NCBI GenBank assembly: GCA_023430365.1
Contig: JAEZAS010000060.1
Coordinates: 1 to 20,430, forward strand
Length of the DNA stretch: 20,430 bases
From: Planctomycetota bacterium
GTDB lineage: Bacteria; Planctomycetota; Planctomycetia; Pirellulales; Pirellulaceae
Direction of reading: 5' to 3'
How positions within the stretch are numbered: the first letter of the stretch is position 1; each line of letters starts with the position of its first letter. Below, in pieces: positions 8,467 to 15,866 of this stretch. A program made the position numbers and the translations under genes. The notes under the pieces are model-generated. The model ran no database searches and had not been told where the DNA came from. It saw only the letters and a program-made list of their open reading frames with translations.

Positions 8467-9798
8467 TTACTTGTTTTCGAGGCGCGCTGTCTGTGCCGCC
8501 GCGGTCGTGCTTTGGCGGAGCGTCACCGCGGTTCCATTGGCCAATTGGCTCTGGCCGCTCGTGACCACCACAGCCTCCGGATCGATCTGACCGACGACTT
8601 CCACCCAGCCATCGCCGCGAAGGCCGGTTTGAATCGGCACTTCCTGAGCTTTGCCGCCGACGACGGTGAAAAGCTTCGTCTCGCCGGCGAAGTTGATGAC
8701 CGACTCGATCGGCGCGGTGATCGCGTCGGCAGCCTGCCGGGTCACCACCGACGCCTTCGCGAATCCGCCATGCTGCAGCCGATGGTCGGCGTTCGGCACG
8801 TGGGCTTCCAGTTCGAAAGTTCGGCTCTGAGGATCGATGGTCGGACTGATCCGAGCGACCACCGCCTGAAACGTGTCGTTCGGATAGGCTTCGACATGCA
8901 GTTCGACCGGCTGACCGACCTTCACTTCCGCCGCATATCGCTCCGGCACGGTCGCCTTCAGCTTCAAGACATCGTCGACGACGAGTTCGAACATTGGAGC
9001 GCCGATGCCGGTCGCAATCTCACCCGCCGCCACGTGACGACGAGAGACGACATACGAAGCGTCCCCCAGATTCACATTCGTAAACACTGCCAGCGGAGGC
9101 GCCAGGACATGGGTTTCGGTCAACTGCCTTTGAGCCGTCGCCAGCACCGACTGGGCATAACGGATCGAAGCCATCGTCGCTCGCACATCGAGCATCACCT
9201 GCCGCAAGGAAGCCTCTTCCACACGCAGCGTGGTCTCGGCCTGCTCGTACTCCTGGATCGAGCTGGCGTTGCGTCCCACAAGTTCGCGCAGCCGTTCGTA
9301 CTGCCGCTTTGCGTTGGCGACGAGCAAGCGTCCCCGGACGATGCTGGGGAGCGTTTCGGCGTCGAAGCGTTCGGTCGGCACTTCATTGAGCCCGAGCTTC
9401 GCGAGCTCTCGCTCCAGCGCCCGCTGGGCTTCGTCCACGGCGAGGCGATAGTCGGTCTGATCAATCTCGGCGAGCACCGAGCCCGGCGCGACCCGGTCGC
9501 CGATGTCGACGTTCACTTTCTCGATCCGCCCGGACACCTTGGAGCTGAGTTGCACCGTCTCCAGCCCGTGCAGGGTGCCGACGACCGAGATCGTCCGTTT
9601 CACGGGGCGAACTTCGATCGGAGCGACGGTGACGGTCACCGTTCGGGGCGCCACCTTTGCTTTTTCCGCTTCCTTGGTCGCGGCTTCGCCCGACTTGCCG
9701 CAGCCGGTGGCTGCGAGCGACAGCAGGCTGAGCGCAACGCCTGCCAGGAGAGAGCCCCGGCGAATCGGCAGTCGGCGAGAATTCTGGTTGCTAGACAT
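8467..9798 (-). CDS. RND efflux periplasmic adaptor (membrane fusion protein), probable lipoprotein
   Basis: The product is 443 residues from the ATG at 9798. This start puts a signal peptide at the very N-terminus (RRGSLLAGVALSLLSLAATGC), with C33 as the likely lipidated cysteine. The lipobox is imperfect: A rather than L at -3. Adaptor features follow in order: a split barrel-sandwich/lipoyl half (VSGRIEKVNVDIGDRVAPGSVLAEID), a long helical hairpin (about residues 110-205, rich in A, E, Q, L and R), the second lipoyl half, a beta-barrel (LKATVPERYAAEVKVGQPVELHVEAYPND), and a membrane-proximal domain. It bridges the RND pump and an outer-membrane channel. The start codon overlaps the end of the TetR gene by 8 bp, which suggests translational coupling. 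No outer-membrane factor gene is nearby. Confidence 0.93.
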   Translation of the reverse strand: MSSNQNSRRLPIRRGSLLAGVALSLLSLAATGCGKSGEAATKEAEKAKVAPRTVTVTVAPIEVRPVKRTISVVGTLHGLETVQLSSKVSGRIEKVNVDIGDRVAPGSVLAEIDQTDYRLAVDEAQRALERELAKLGLNEVPTERFDAETLPSIVRGRLLVANAKRQYERLRELVGRNASSIQEYEQAETTLRVEEASLRQVMLDVRATMASIRYAQSVLATAQRQLTETHVLAPPLAVFTNVNLGDASYVVSRRHVAAGEIATGIGAPMFELVVDDVLKLKATVPERYAAEVKVGQPVELHVEAYPNDTFQAVVARISPTIDPQSRTFELEAHVPNADHRLQHGGFAKASVVTRQAADAITAPIESVINFAGETKLFTVVGGKAQEVPIQTGLRGDGWVEVVGQIDPEAVVVTSGQSQLANGTAVTLRQSTTAAAQTARLENK

Positions 9799-10447
9799 GT
9801 GGGTTGGCCGAGCCTTTCGACAGAACAATGCCATGGAAGATGGCGTCGACAATCTGTTCGCTTTGAAGCGCCAAAGGCTTTCGGCCCCCGGCAAAGTAGT
9901 TCACAAACACCGCCCCAAAGAGCATGTGACCGATGATGTCCATGATCTGCTGGGCAGGCAGCGGGCGGAGAATGGTTTGCTGCACCATCGCTTCCAACTC
10001 GGCAGCCCAGCGGTGGCAGTTCTCGTCGTCGCCCGGATCGAAAAAGGTCGGCGTCTGGCGGTCCCGGAAATGAGCCCGCTCCTGAATGACCAGTTCCAGG
10101 TACTCGCTGTGCTCGTCGAAGAAGGTCAGGAACGCCACGCACGCGGCTCGCATCCGCAGCAGCGGATCGTCCGAGACGGTTCGGGTGGCTTCGATGGCCG
10201 CCCGCAACTGCCGAGCGCCTCGGTCCGCCGCAGCCAGGAACAGCCCTTCTTTAGTTCCGAAGTGGCGATAGACCGTCCCCTTGCCGACTCCTGCCTTGTC
10301 GGCGATTTCCTGCACGTCGGCGGCGGCAAAGCCGCGGCGGGCAAAGACTTCGACGGCTGCCGCCAGGATGTCCTCGGATCGGCGCAAATGCCCCTCATCG
10401 GGCTTGCCGCTCGCGGCGGAACCATCCGCCAGAAATGATGATGCCAT
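9791..10447 (-). CDS. TetR/AcrR family transcriptional regulator
   Basis: A 218-residue one-domain repressor type. The N-terminal helix-turn-helix covers about residues 24-73 (ILAAAVEVFARRGFAAADVQ, EIADKAGVGKGTVYRHFGTK), an almost textbook TetR signature. The C-terminal ligand-binding part has no recognisable specificity. The ATG at 10447 is chosen over a TTG at 10543: the extra 32 residues are arginine-rich and unlike the family, and the TTG lies between the -35 and -10 of the proposed promoter. It is the first gene of the efflux operon and probably represses its own promoter until the pump's substrate binds, as is common for TetR-RND operons. The ATG itself lacks a strong Shine-Dalgarno sequence. 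Confidence 0.93.
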   Translation of the reverse strand: MASSFLADGSAASGKPDEGHLRRSEDILAAAVEVFARRGFAAADVQEIADKAGVGKGTVYRHFGTKEGLFLAAADRGARQLRAAIEATRTVSDDPLLRMRAACVAFLTFFDEHSEYLELVIQERAHFRDRQTPTFFDPGDDENCHRWAAELEAMVQQTILRPLPAQQIMDIIGHMLFGAVFVNYFAGGRKPLALQSEQIVDAIFHGIVLSKGSANPHV

Positions 10448-10510
10448 TAGGTTTTCGAACGCTGACCAGAAGAGGCGAAATCGTGCGAAGCGGAGAGGTC
10501 GCTCACTCGG

Positions 10511-10528
10511 GCGGACTCGTCCGTCCGC
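10511..10528. promoter_or_regulatory. Candidate TetR operator (perfect 6-bp inverted repeat)
   Basis: GCGGAC (10511-10516) and GTCCGC (10523-10528) form a perfect inverted repeat with a 6-bp centre. It sits just downstream of the proposed -10 element and across the expected transcription start. An 18-bp palindrome at that place is a typical TetR-family binding site. Binding is inferred from position and symmetry only. Confidence 0.4.
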
Positions 10529-10533
10529 TCCAA

Positions 10534-10561
10534 ATTCTCGCAATTACCCCCTCTTGGTCAA
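10534..10561 (-). promoter_or_regulatory. Candidate sigma70-type promoter of the TetR-adaptor-RND operon
   Basis: On the minus strand TTGACC (10556-10561) and GAGAAT (10534-10539) are separated by 16 bp, 5/6 and 4/6 matches to the sigma70 consensus. Transcription would start near 10527, about 80 nt before the TetR ATG. Planctomycete promoters are poorly characterised, so this is tentative. Confidence 0.4.
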
Positions 10562-10624
10562 CGTTGAAACTCTCGCCCAGCTCCACCGCGGCCAAGATTG
10601 CGGGGGGCCGTAGGGACGAATCAA

Positions 10625-10642
10625 GCGGGCCATTCAGCCCGC
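10625..10642 (-). terminator. Weak terminator-like hairpin after the SDR gene
   Basis: GCGGGC (10625-10630) and GCCCGC (10637-10642) form a 6-bp GC stem with a 6-nt loop, 24 nt past the SDR stop on the minus strand. The following bases (TTGATTCGT) are only mildly T-rich, so termination is possible but not certain. Confidence 0.35.
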
Positions 10643-10666
10643 CTGTCGGACTCGGCCACGGGCGAA

Positions 10667-11536
10667 CTACCAGGTCGTCTGTTCACCGCCGAGTACGGTC
10701 ATCACCTCGCCCGTGATGTAGCTCGAGTCCCCCTCACTGGCAAAGAATACGTACGACGGGGCCACCTCCTCCGGCTGACCGGCCCGCTCCATCGGCACCT
10801 TCTGCCCGTGCTTCTCGGCCTTCTCGGCGCTCGTGGTCGGGATGAACGGGGTCCAGATCGGCCCGGGGGCCACGCAGTTCACCCGAATCTTCTGATCGAC
10901 GAGCGACTGCGCCAGCGACTTGGTGAAGGCATGGATCGCCCCCTTCGTCGCCGCGTAGTCCATCAACTGCTTGCTGCCGCGCATCCCCGTGATCGATCCG
11001 CTGTTGATGATGCAGCCGCCTTCCTTCAGGTGCTTCAGCGCCGCCTTGGCCATGTAGAAGTAGCCAAAGATGTTGACTCGGAACGTGTGCTCGAACTGCT
11101 CATTGCTGATGTCGAGCAACGTCTTCTGGTCTTCCTGGAAGGCGGCGTTGTTGACGAGCACGTCGAGCTTGCCGAACTCCTTCACCGTTCGCTCCACCGC
11201 CTGCTCGCAGAACTCCGGCTTCGTGACGTCGCCCGGAATCAACAAGCAGCGGCCACCTTCTTTTTCGACGGCGGCCTTCGTCTCTTCCGCGTCCGACTGC
11301 TCCTGAGGCAAGTAGACAATCGCCACATTCGCCCCTTCGCGGGCGTAAAGCACTGCCACGCTCCGGCCGATGCCCGAATCGCCCCCGGTGATGAGCGCCG
11401 CTTTGCCCTTGAGCTTGTCGGCCCCTTTGTACAGCGGCGCTTCGTAGCGGGGCCTCGGAGTCATCTTCGACTCCAGCCCAGGCTTGGGTTGCTCTTGCGC
11501 GGGTTGCGATTTCGGTTCTTCTTGCACCTTGCCCAT
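10667..11536 (-). CDS. Short-chain dehydrogenase/reductase, YghA/general stress protein 39-like
   Basis: 289 residues from an ATG with an excellent AAGGAG ribosome binding site 7 nt upstream. After a hydrophilic N-terminal extension of about 40 residues (rich in P, Q, K and E, characteristic of this SDR subgroup) comes the Rossmann fold: TGGDSGIGR at 50-58, NNAA at 129-132, structural N155, catalytic S181, Y194 and K198, and APGPIWTP at 223-230. The extension and the LYKGADKLKGKAALITGGDS junction match the YghA/GSP39 group of NAD(P)-dependent oxidoreductases. These are often linked to stress responses, but their true substrate is unclear. The gene lies 33 nt downstream of a small membrane protein gene on the same strand and is probably co-transcribed with it. 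The family call is firm; the physiological role is inferred. Confidence 0.94.
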   Translation of the reverse strand: MGKVQEEPKSQPAQEQPKPGLESKMTPRPRYEAPLYKGADKLKGKAALITGGDSGIGRSVAVLYAREGANVAIVYLPQEQSDAEETKAAVEKEGGRCLLIPGDVTKPEFCEQAVERTVKEFGKLDVLVNNAAFQEDQKTLLDISNEQFEHTFRVNIFGYFYMAKAALKHLKEGGCIINSGSITGMRGSKQLMDYAATKGAIHAFTKSLAQSLVDQKIRVNCVAPGPIWTPFIPTTSAEKAEKHGQKVPMERAGQPEEVAPSYVFFASEGDSSYITGEVMTVLGGEQTTW

Positions 11537-11569
11537 GGCTTGGCTCCTTGGCGGATGTTCGGAATGGTT

Positions 11570-12037
11570 TCAGCGAGGTTTCGGGGAAGCCGCCGCAAAA
11601 CTCGCACCAACCGGCGTGTGCTGGCCGTTCAACGCTCCGCCCGCCTCCGCCTCCTCTTCCACCTGATCGGCGACGACCCGCTCCTTGTCGGCCACCGCAC
11701 GCTCTTTTCGAATCTCGACCCGCAGCCGGTTGTAGGCTGACATATAGACATTGGCCACCGCGACCAGCGCCAGCCAGGCGAGCACATAGCCCCGCCAGTC
11801 GTCTAGCAGCAGCGTGAATCCGGTGAAGGCGACAAACCCCGCCCCCACCCAATGCGAGAAGCAATACTCGCAGGTCCAGACATAGCAGAACTTGCGCTCG
11901 TACCAGCGCTCGCAGGTGCGACTCCTTTCCGTCAGCCACTCGCGCGGCTCACGAAAGATCTCTTCGTGGGTGATCGTCCACGAGACGCACGCCACCGGCA
12001 ATGCGAGCACAAACAGCCAGACGATTTGTTCCCACAC
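11570..12037 (-). CDS. Small cysteine-rich membrane protein, DUF1360-like
   Basis: 155 residues from a GTG start with a GGGGAGG ribosome binding site 8 nt upstream, which supports that start. Three hydrophobic segments are visible: residues about 4-22, 63-79 and 83-100. Between the first and second lies a cytoplasmic or periplasmic loop with THEEIF-REPREW, then C42, C51, C56, C59 and H62 (C-x8-C-x4-C-x2-C-x2-H), ending CEYCFSHWVG. This THxxIFxxPREW...CxYCxSHWV layout resembles DUF1360-type membrane proteins, whose function is unknown. A charged tail (about 103-131, RKERAVADKERVVADQVEEE) could form a coiled coil and is followed by a disordered end. The cysteine cluster could bind a metal, which is inference. 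It lies directly upstream of the SDR gene in the same direction. Confidence 0.75.
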   Translation of the reverse strand: MWEQIVWLFVLALPVACVSWTITHEEIFREPREWLTERSRTCERWYERKFCYVWTCEYCFSHWVGAGFVAFTGFTLLLDDWRGYVLAWLALVAVANVYMSAYNRLRVEIRKERAVADKERVVADQVEEEAEAGGALNGQHTPVGASFAAASPKPR

Positions 12038-12057
12038 GCCAGAAGCCTCCCCTTATC

Positions 12058-12080
12058 GGCCTGCGACCGGCGCGCAGGCC
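12058..12080 (-). repeat. 8-bp hairpin in the gap after the heme protein gene
   Basis: GGCCTGCG (12058-12065) and CGCAGGCC (12073-12080) form a perfect 8-bp stem with a 7-nt loop. On the minus strand it lies 64 nt after the stop of the large heme protein gene and just before the ribosome binding site of the next gene. It lacks a T-tract on that strand, so it may be an imperfect terminator or a leader hairpin. Confidence 0.45.
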
Positions 12081-12144
12081 TTTCCTACCCAATCAGGCTC
12101 GTGGGGAGCAAATGCCGAGCCCAATTCTCGCGGCCGCGTCGCCG

Positions 12145-15100
12145 CTATTTGCAAGCCTGCAAAAACGCCAGCAGGTCGGCCAGTTCCTGCTCGCTCAACT
12201 GGCGAATCAGGCCGTCCGGCATGATCGAGACCCGACCGGCCTGAATTTCGTCGATCTGGTCCCGCGGAATGCGGACCTCGGTCTTGGCGTCCTTGGCGAT
12301 CACCACCTCGTCGGCCGCATTCTTGCGAAGCAGCCCGGAGACCGCCTCACCGTCGGTCGTGAGCACCAGGAACGGCTCATAGCTGCGCACGAAGCTCGCG
12401 CTGGGATACAGAATCGCTTCCAGCAAGTCGCGCTGATTGCGAATGGCGCCGATCTTCGTCAAATCGGGCCCCAGCTTTCCGCCGAGATAGCCAATCGAGT
12501 GGCACGAAGCGCAATTCACCTTGGCGCTGTTGAACACCGCTTGTCCCCGCCGCACGTCACCCGCCTTGAGCGAGCTGAGCCGTTGCTCCAGCTCCATCGC
12601 TTGCTGCGAATTGTCGAGCCGGGCTCGTTGCAGGATGTCGGCAGCCTGCTGCACGACCTGCGGGCCGAACGGTTTCAGATAGCGACCGACCGTGTCGGGC
12701 GTCATCCCGCGCAGATGCGGACTGGCTTTCAGCGCTTCGAGCAGTTGCTCGCCAAGCGACGAGTCCGCATAGCCGGAGGCGATCAGCAGGACCGTTTCGA
12801 CATCGGCTGGAGTCAACGTCGTGGCTTCGCCGCCGATCGTCGAAATCAATGGTTCCACCTGACCGCGTTTCAGTCGAGCGCTGCGCAGCGCCTTGAGCAC
12901 CACCGCCCGCTGCTGCGCGTCCGCGTTCTGCGCAAGATTGTCCAAGAGGAACTTGAACTGCCCCTCGTTGAGTTCCAACCCAGGCACACTCGCCAGGCTG
13001 GCCAGCCGCGCTTCGACCACCTGCTGCGCATCGCCGGCGACTCGCAGCAACGGTTCTCGCAGCCCAGCCAATTGTTCGTTCTTCAGCGCCAGCGAAGCGA
13101 TGTTGCGAGCCGCTTGCAAAACGAGCTCCGGCTCCTTGCTGCCTAGCGCCGCTCCCATTCCCACGACCCACACATCCGGAACCTGCTGCGGCCGGGCCAG
13201 CGCCATGGCCTTCAGCGCGGTGAGTCGCTCGGCGGACGTCGCGTCACTCGCCGCCGCTCGCTCGCCGAGAAGCTTTTGAATCGTCGCCGCCGCGGCTAGC
13301 TCGGCGAGTTGCTGTTCGAGCTCGCTCCGCTCGTCGGCAGTCAGCTTTGGGTCCGCCAATCGTCGCGCAAGGCCCGGGGTCAGCACGTCGCCCCAGGCTG
13401 GATGCCGCCTGAGGATCCACTGGGCCGCGGTCCTCAGCTCGCTTCCGGAGCCGAGCAAGGCGTCGGCGACCATCTCGGGTTTCAGCCGATCGCTCTCCAT
13501 CTGATCGAGAGCCACGAGCGCCGCGCGCCGGACTCGCGGCGACTTGCTCGCTACGCCTGCCGCCGTGGGCTCGTCGGCGGCAATCTCGATGAGGGCGAAC
13601 GTGAGCGAATGCTCGAGCGCCCAGTCGGTTTGTTGCTCCGCGTCGAGCAATTCGATGGCGGCGAGAATCGCCGGCACATGGGTCGAGTCGCCCATGCGTC
13701 CCAGCGCTTCGGCGGCCACGCGGCGGGTCGCCGGCGAGCGACTCTGCAAAGCGTCAGCCACCTGCGCCGCCGCTTCGCGATCGCTCCGCAGGCTGACGAC
13801 GTGCAGCGCCGTCTGGCGCACACCTTCATCCGTATCCTTCAGCGCCGCACGCACCGCGGCCCGGGCGTCGGCATGGTCGATGCGCGCCAGCGTCCAAACG
13901 GCATCCTGCCGCACGCGCGGTTCTTTGTGCGAGGCGAGCGTTTCTCGCAGCGGAACGATCGCACTGGCCCCCAGCCGCCCCAATTCGTCCATTGCCCGCT
14001 CACGCACCGCATGCCGCTCGTCGGTGAGGCGTGTGACAAGCTCAGCAGCCGGCAGGTTGGTCCACGCCAGCTGGAGGCCGCGCGGATCGGCAACGTTCGT
14101 CGCGTCCTTCCGCCGCACGCGATAGATCGCTCCCAGCACATCCGGCTTCACCAACTGCGACGTCGGACAGCAGAGCTTGTACCAGCCCCCCGTGTCGACC
14201 ACGATCAGCGAACCATCCGCGTCCTCAAGCACATCGGTTGGATGAAAATCCCGGCTGTCGGACACCACAAAGTCCGTATCCTGCGAGCGAAAGCCCGCCC
14301 CTTCGGGCACAAGCGCATGACGCGTGACCTTCTGCAGATTGAACAGCGCCGTGAACAGGTTGTTGGCATAATCCGGACCAAAACGGCCCGAGTCGTACCA
14401 CTCCAGCCCCGCCGGCGCCGCGGGACCGAGATGCGCAAGCGGCGGCAAGACATCGGGCCCCGTGCGAGGATGCCCTTCGATCACGTGGTGCACCTTGCCA
14501 TACACCCCGCCGTACAACGCGTGAATCAGCCCGTCCCGATTGCCGCCGGCTGGTTGTTGCAGGAACGTACAGCTGAGAAAGCGTTCGCCGCTGGGGCTGA
14601 ACGCCACGTCCACCGGGTTGTCCATGCCGCCGGTCATCACCGACTCGATGCCGCTTCCATCCGGCCGGGCGCGAAAGATATGGCTGGCCCGCGTGACGAG
14701 CGGCTTTTTGCCCGGCCGCTCATACGTCTGCTCGGCGAACGCTCCCTTGCACCAGTAAATCCAACCGTCGCGTCCCACGTACGGCCCGTGCAGATCGTTC
14801 GCACAACCGGTGAGCGTCTTGCCGTTGAACCACTCGACGCGCTCATCGGCAACGCCGTCGTCATCCGTGTCGGTCAGTTTCCAAATGCTCGGCGGAGCGG
14901 CCACATAGAGCGAGCCGTCGAGCCACATCGTTCCCTCGGGGAACATCATCCGATCGGCGAACACCGTCGAATGATCGAACTTGCCATCGCCGTTGCGATC
15001 CTCCAGCCGCACGATCCGGTGCGGCTTCTCGGCCAGTTGCTTTTCGACCTTGTCGTTCGACCCCGACGAATCGGCAACATACAGCCGCCCCTGCTCGTCG

Positions 15101-15279
15101 AAGGCCGCCGTGATCGGGCGATCGACGAGGGGCGAATCGGCAATCCGCTCGATCGTAAAGCCTGCCGGCAGGGTGAACGTCTGGCCGCCAAGCGTCACGT
15201 GCTCCTGCTCCTGGGCGACCGCCCAGACCTGCGAAAGAGAAAGGAGTCCGACCAGACAGCACGGCAGAAGAAAACGCAT
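12145..15279 (-). CDS. PVC-type membrane-bound dehydrogenase / HEAT-repeat / cytochrome c fusion protein
   Basis: 1044 residues. The ATG at 15279 is chosen because GGGAG lies 6 nt upstream and it opens directly into a Sec signal peptide (MRFLLPCCLVGLLSLSQVWA). An in-frame upstream extension to 15507 has no signal. Residues about 25-420 form the Piru_Ver_Nterm beta-propeller dehydrogenase domain (EQGRLYVADSSG, DRNGDGKFD, TDTDDDGVADE, ANDLHGPYVGRDGWIYW, VDTGGWYKLCCPTSQLV, LGAIYRVRR). Residues about 430-850 are alpha-helical HEAT-like repeats (VRQDAVWTLARID, RRVAAEALGRMGD). Residues about 905-1040 are the C-terminal Pirellula/Verrucomicrobium heme domain with CASCH at 923-927 and the usual late motif IPRDQIDEIQAGRVSIMPDG. 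It is presumed periplasmic, oxidising an unknown substrate, perhaps a sugar, and passing electrons to the heme. Adjacent cysteines 370-371 are a notable feature. Confidence 0.95.
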   Translation of the reverse strand: MRFLLPCCLVGLLSLSQVWAVAQEQEHVTLGGQTFTLPAGFTIERIADSPLVDRPITAAFDEQGRLYVADSSGSNDKVEKQLAEKPHRIVRLEDRNGDGKFDHSTVFADRMMFPEGTMWLDGSLYVAAPPSIWKLTDTDDDGVADERVEWFNGKTLTGCANDLHGPYVGRDGWIYWCKGAFAEQTYERPGKKPLVTRASHIFRARPDGSGIESVMTGGMDNPVDVAFSPSGERFLSCTFLQQPAGGNRDGLIHALYGGVYGKVHHVIEGHPRTGPDVLPPLAHLGPAAPAGLEWYDSGRFGPDYANNLFTALFNLQKVTRHALVPEGAGFRSQDTDFVVSDSRDFHPTDVLEDADGSLIVVDTGGWYKLCCPTSQLVKPDVLGAIYRVRRKDATNVADPRGLQLAWTNLPAAELVTRLTDERHAVRERAMDELGRLGASAIVPLRETLASHKEPRVRQDAVWTLARIDHADARAAVRAALKDTDEGVRQTALHVVSLRSDREAAAQVADALQSRSPATRRVAAEALGRMGDSTHVPAILAAIELLDAEQQTDWALEHSLTFALIEIAADEPTAAGVASKSPRVRRAALVALDQMESDRLKPEMVADALLGSGSELRTAAQWILRRHPAWGDVLTPGLARRLADPKLTADERSELEQQLAELAAAATIQKLLGERAAASDATSAERLTALKAMALARPQQVPDVWVVGMGAALGSKEPELVLQAARNIASLALKNEQLAGLREPLLRVAGDAQQVVEARLASLASVPGLELNEGQFKFLLDNLAQNADAQQRAVVLKALRSARLKRGQVEPLISTIGGEATTLTPADVETVLLIASGYADSSLGEQLLEALKASPHLRGMTPDTVGRYLKPFGPQVVQQAADILQRARLDNSQQAMELEQRLSSLKAGDVRRGQAVFNSAKVNCASCHSIGYLGGKLGPDLTKIGAIRNQRDLLEAILYPSASFVRSYEPFLVLTTDGEAVSGLLRKNAADEVVIAKDAKTEVRIPRDQIDEIQAGRVSIMPDGLIRQLSEQELADLLAFLQACK

Positions 15280-15481
15280 CGGCAGCTCCCAAACCGAGTC
15301 AGCAAACAAACCACGTCGTACGCCCGCGGGCGCGGGTCTTGAAGGCGGGAAGCCTGAACCATAACCCAAGTCTTCCCCGATTTCACCTCGTCCTGCCCAG
15401 CCGAGGTCAGAAGGGAGCAACATTCCCCCTAAACTCCAGTCCCCGACTTCCTCCTCCCCCGGCCAGAACTCCACAACCTTT

Positions 15482-15596
15482 CCAGTCTCAATACAAGAGC
15501 GCGACAACGAACGCGTCGAGTGCAGGCAAACGCCACAACGTCTTTACCACTTATCCCTTGCGTCACTTCACCCGCTCCTCAACTGCCAGTCTCAAT
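15482..15596. repeat. Direct repeat CCAGTCTCAAT, two copies 104 bp apart
   Basis: The 11-mer CCAGTCTCAAT occurs at 15482-15492 and again at 15586-15596. Both copies lie in the proposed leader of the heme protein gene, where the minus-strand transcript would read ATTGAGACTGG twice. It could be a regulator or RNA-binding site, or chance. Confidence 0.4.
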
Positions 15597-15662
15597 TAAA
15601 ATCTTACTACCCCCCTAGCGAGGGCAAACAACACGAGATTCACCTCACAACCGACCACAAAC

Positions 15663-15691
15663 ACTCTACCATCTTTAACACAATTCGTCAA
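15663..15691 (-). promoter_or_regulatory. Candidate sigma70-type promoter for the heme protein gene
   Basis: On the minus strand TTGACG (15686-15691) and TAGAGT (15663-15668) are separated by exactly 17 bp, 5/6 and 4/6 consensus matches. Transcription would begin near 15656, giving an unusually long leader of about 375 nt before the ATG at 15279. Confidence 0.45.
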
Positions 15692-15796
15692 CACTTAACG
15701 CAAAAATTACTGCCGCAATTAGAGACCCCTAGCATGCACGGGTCTACAGCGCAAGGCCCACCAGTTGCATGTTCAATTCGACGTATGAGTTCGCTC

Positions 15797-15824
15797 TTGG
15801 TTTGTCTCTGTAATACGCGATAAT
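15797..15824 (+). promoter_or_regulatory. Candidate sigma70-type promoter for the methyltransferase gene
   Basis: TTGGTT (15797-15802) and GATAAT (15819-15824) are separated by 16 bp. The start site would be near 15831, leaving a leader of about 35 nt that contains a strong GGAGG ribosome binding site at 15856-15860. The position fits the downstream gene well. Confidence 0.45.
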
Positions 15825-15866
15825 GGAGGACCGAGGCGGAATGCAATCGGCTAGCGGAGGCCAGCC

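Larger units (their letters stand above)
15280..15866. other. 587-bp divergent intergenic region, A+T-richer and G-poor in its core
   Basis: This gap separates the minus-strand heme protein gene from the plus-strand methyltransferase gene. From about 15480 to 15830 base composition departs from the surrounding DNA. By hand count, 15541-15720 holds 17 G against 64 C on the plus strand, about 45% G+C. It contains two outward-facing promoter-like sequences, an 11-bp direct repeat, a 12-bp palindrome (CGCCCGCGGGCG at 15321-15332) and a 6-bp-stem hairpin (AGACCC/GGGTCT, 15723-15745). No convincing coding frame or known RNA family was recognised. Confidence 0.7.

Noticed and set aside
9799..9894. 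Upstream extension of the adaptor gene to 9894
   Set aside because: It would place 32 residues in front of a lipoprotein signal peptide, and it overlaps the TetR gene in another frame.
8326..9936. Plus-strand open frame (536 codons) opposite the adaptor gene
   Set aside because: It is an antisense shadow of the membrane fusion protein and has no recognisable motifs.
13309..15342. Long plus-strand open frame (677 codons) opposite the heme protein gene
   Set aside because: It lies antisense to a complete, well-recognised gene. Its translation is rich in R, H and G with no family features, as expected for the opposite strand of GC-rich coding DNA.
15280..15507. N-terminal extension of the heme protein to a start at 15507
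   Set aside because: The 76 extra residues have no signal or domain, whereas the ATG at 15279 has a strong ribosome binding site and opens directly into a signal peptide.
15721..15745. Hairpin AGACCC/GGGTCT with GCATGC in its loop, considered as a small RNA or riboswitch
   Set aside because: Only a 6-bp stem is present, with no further conserved architecture and no match to any RNA family I can recognise.
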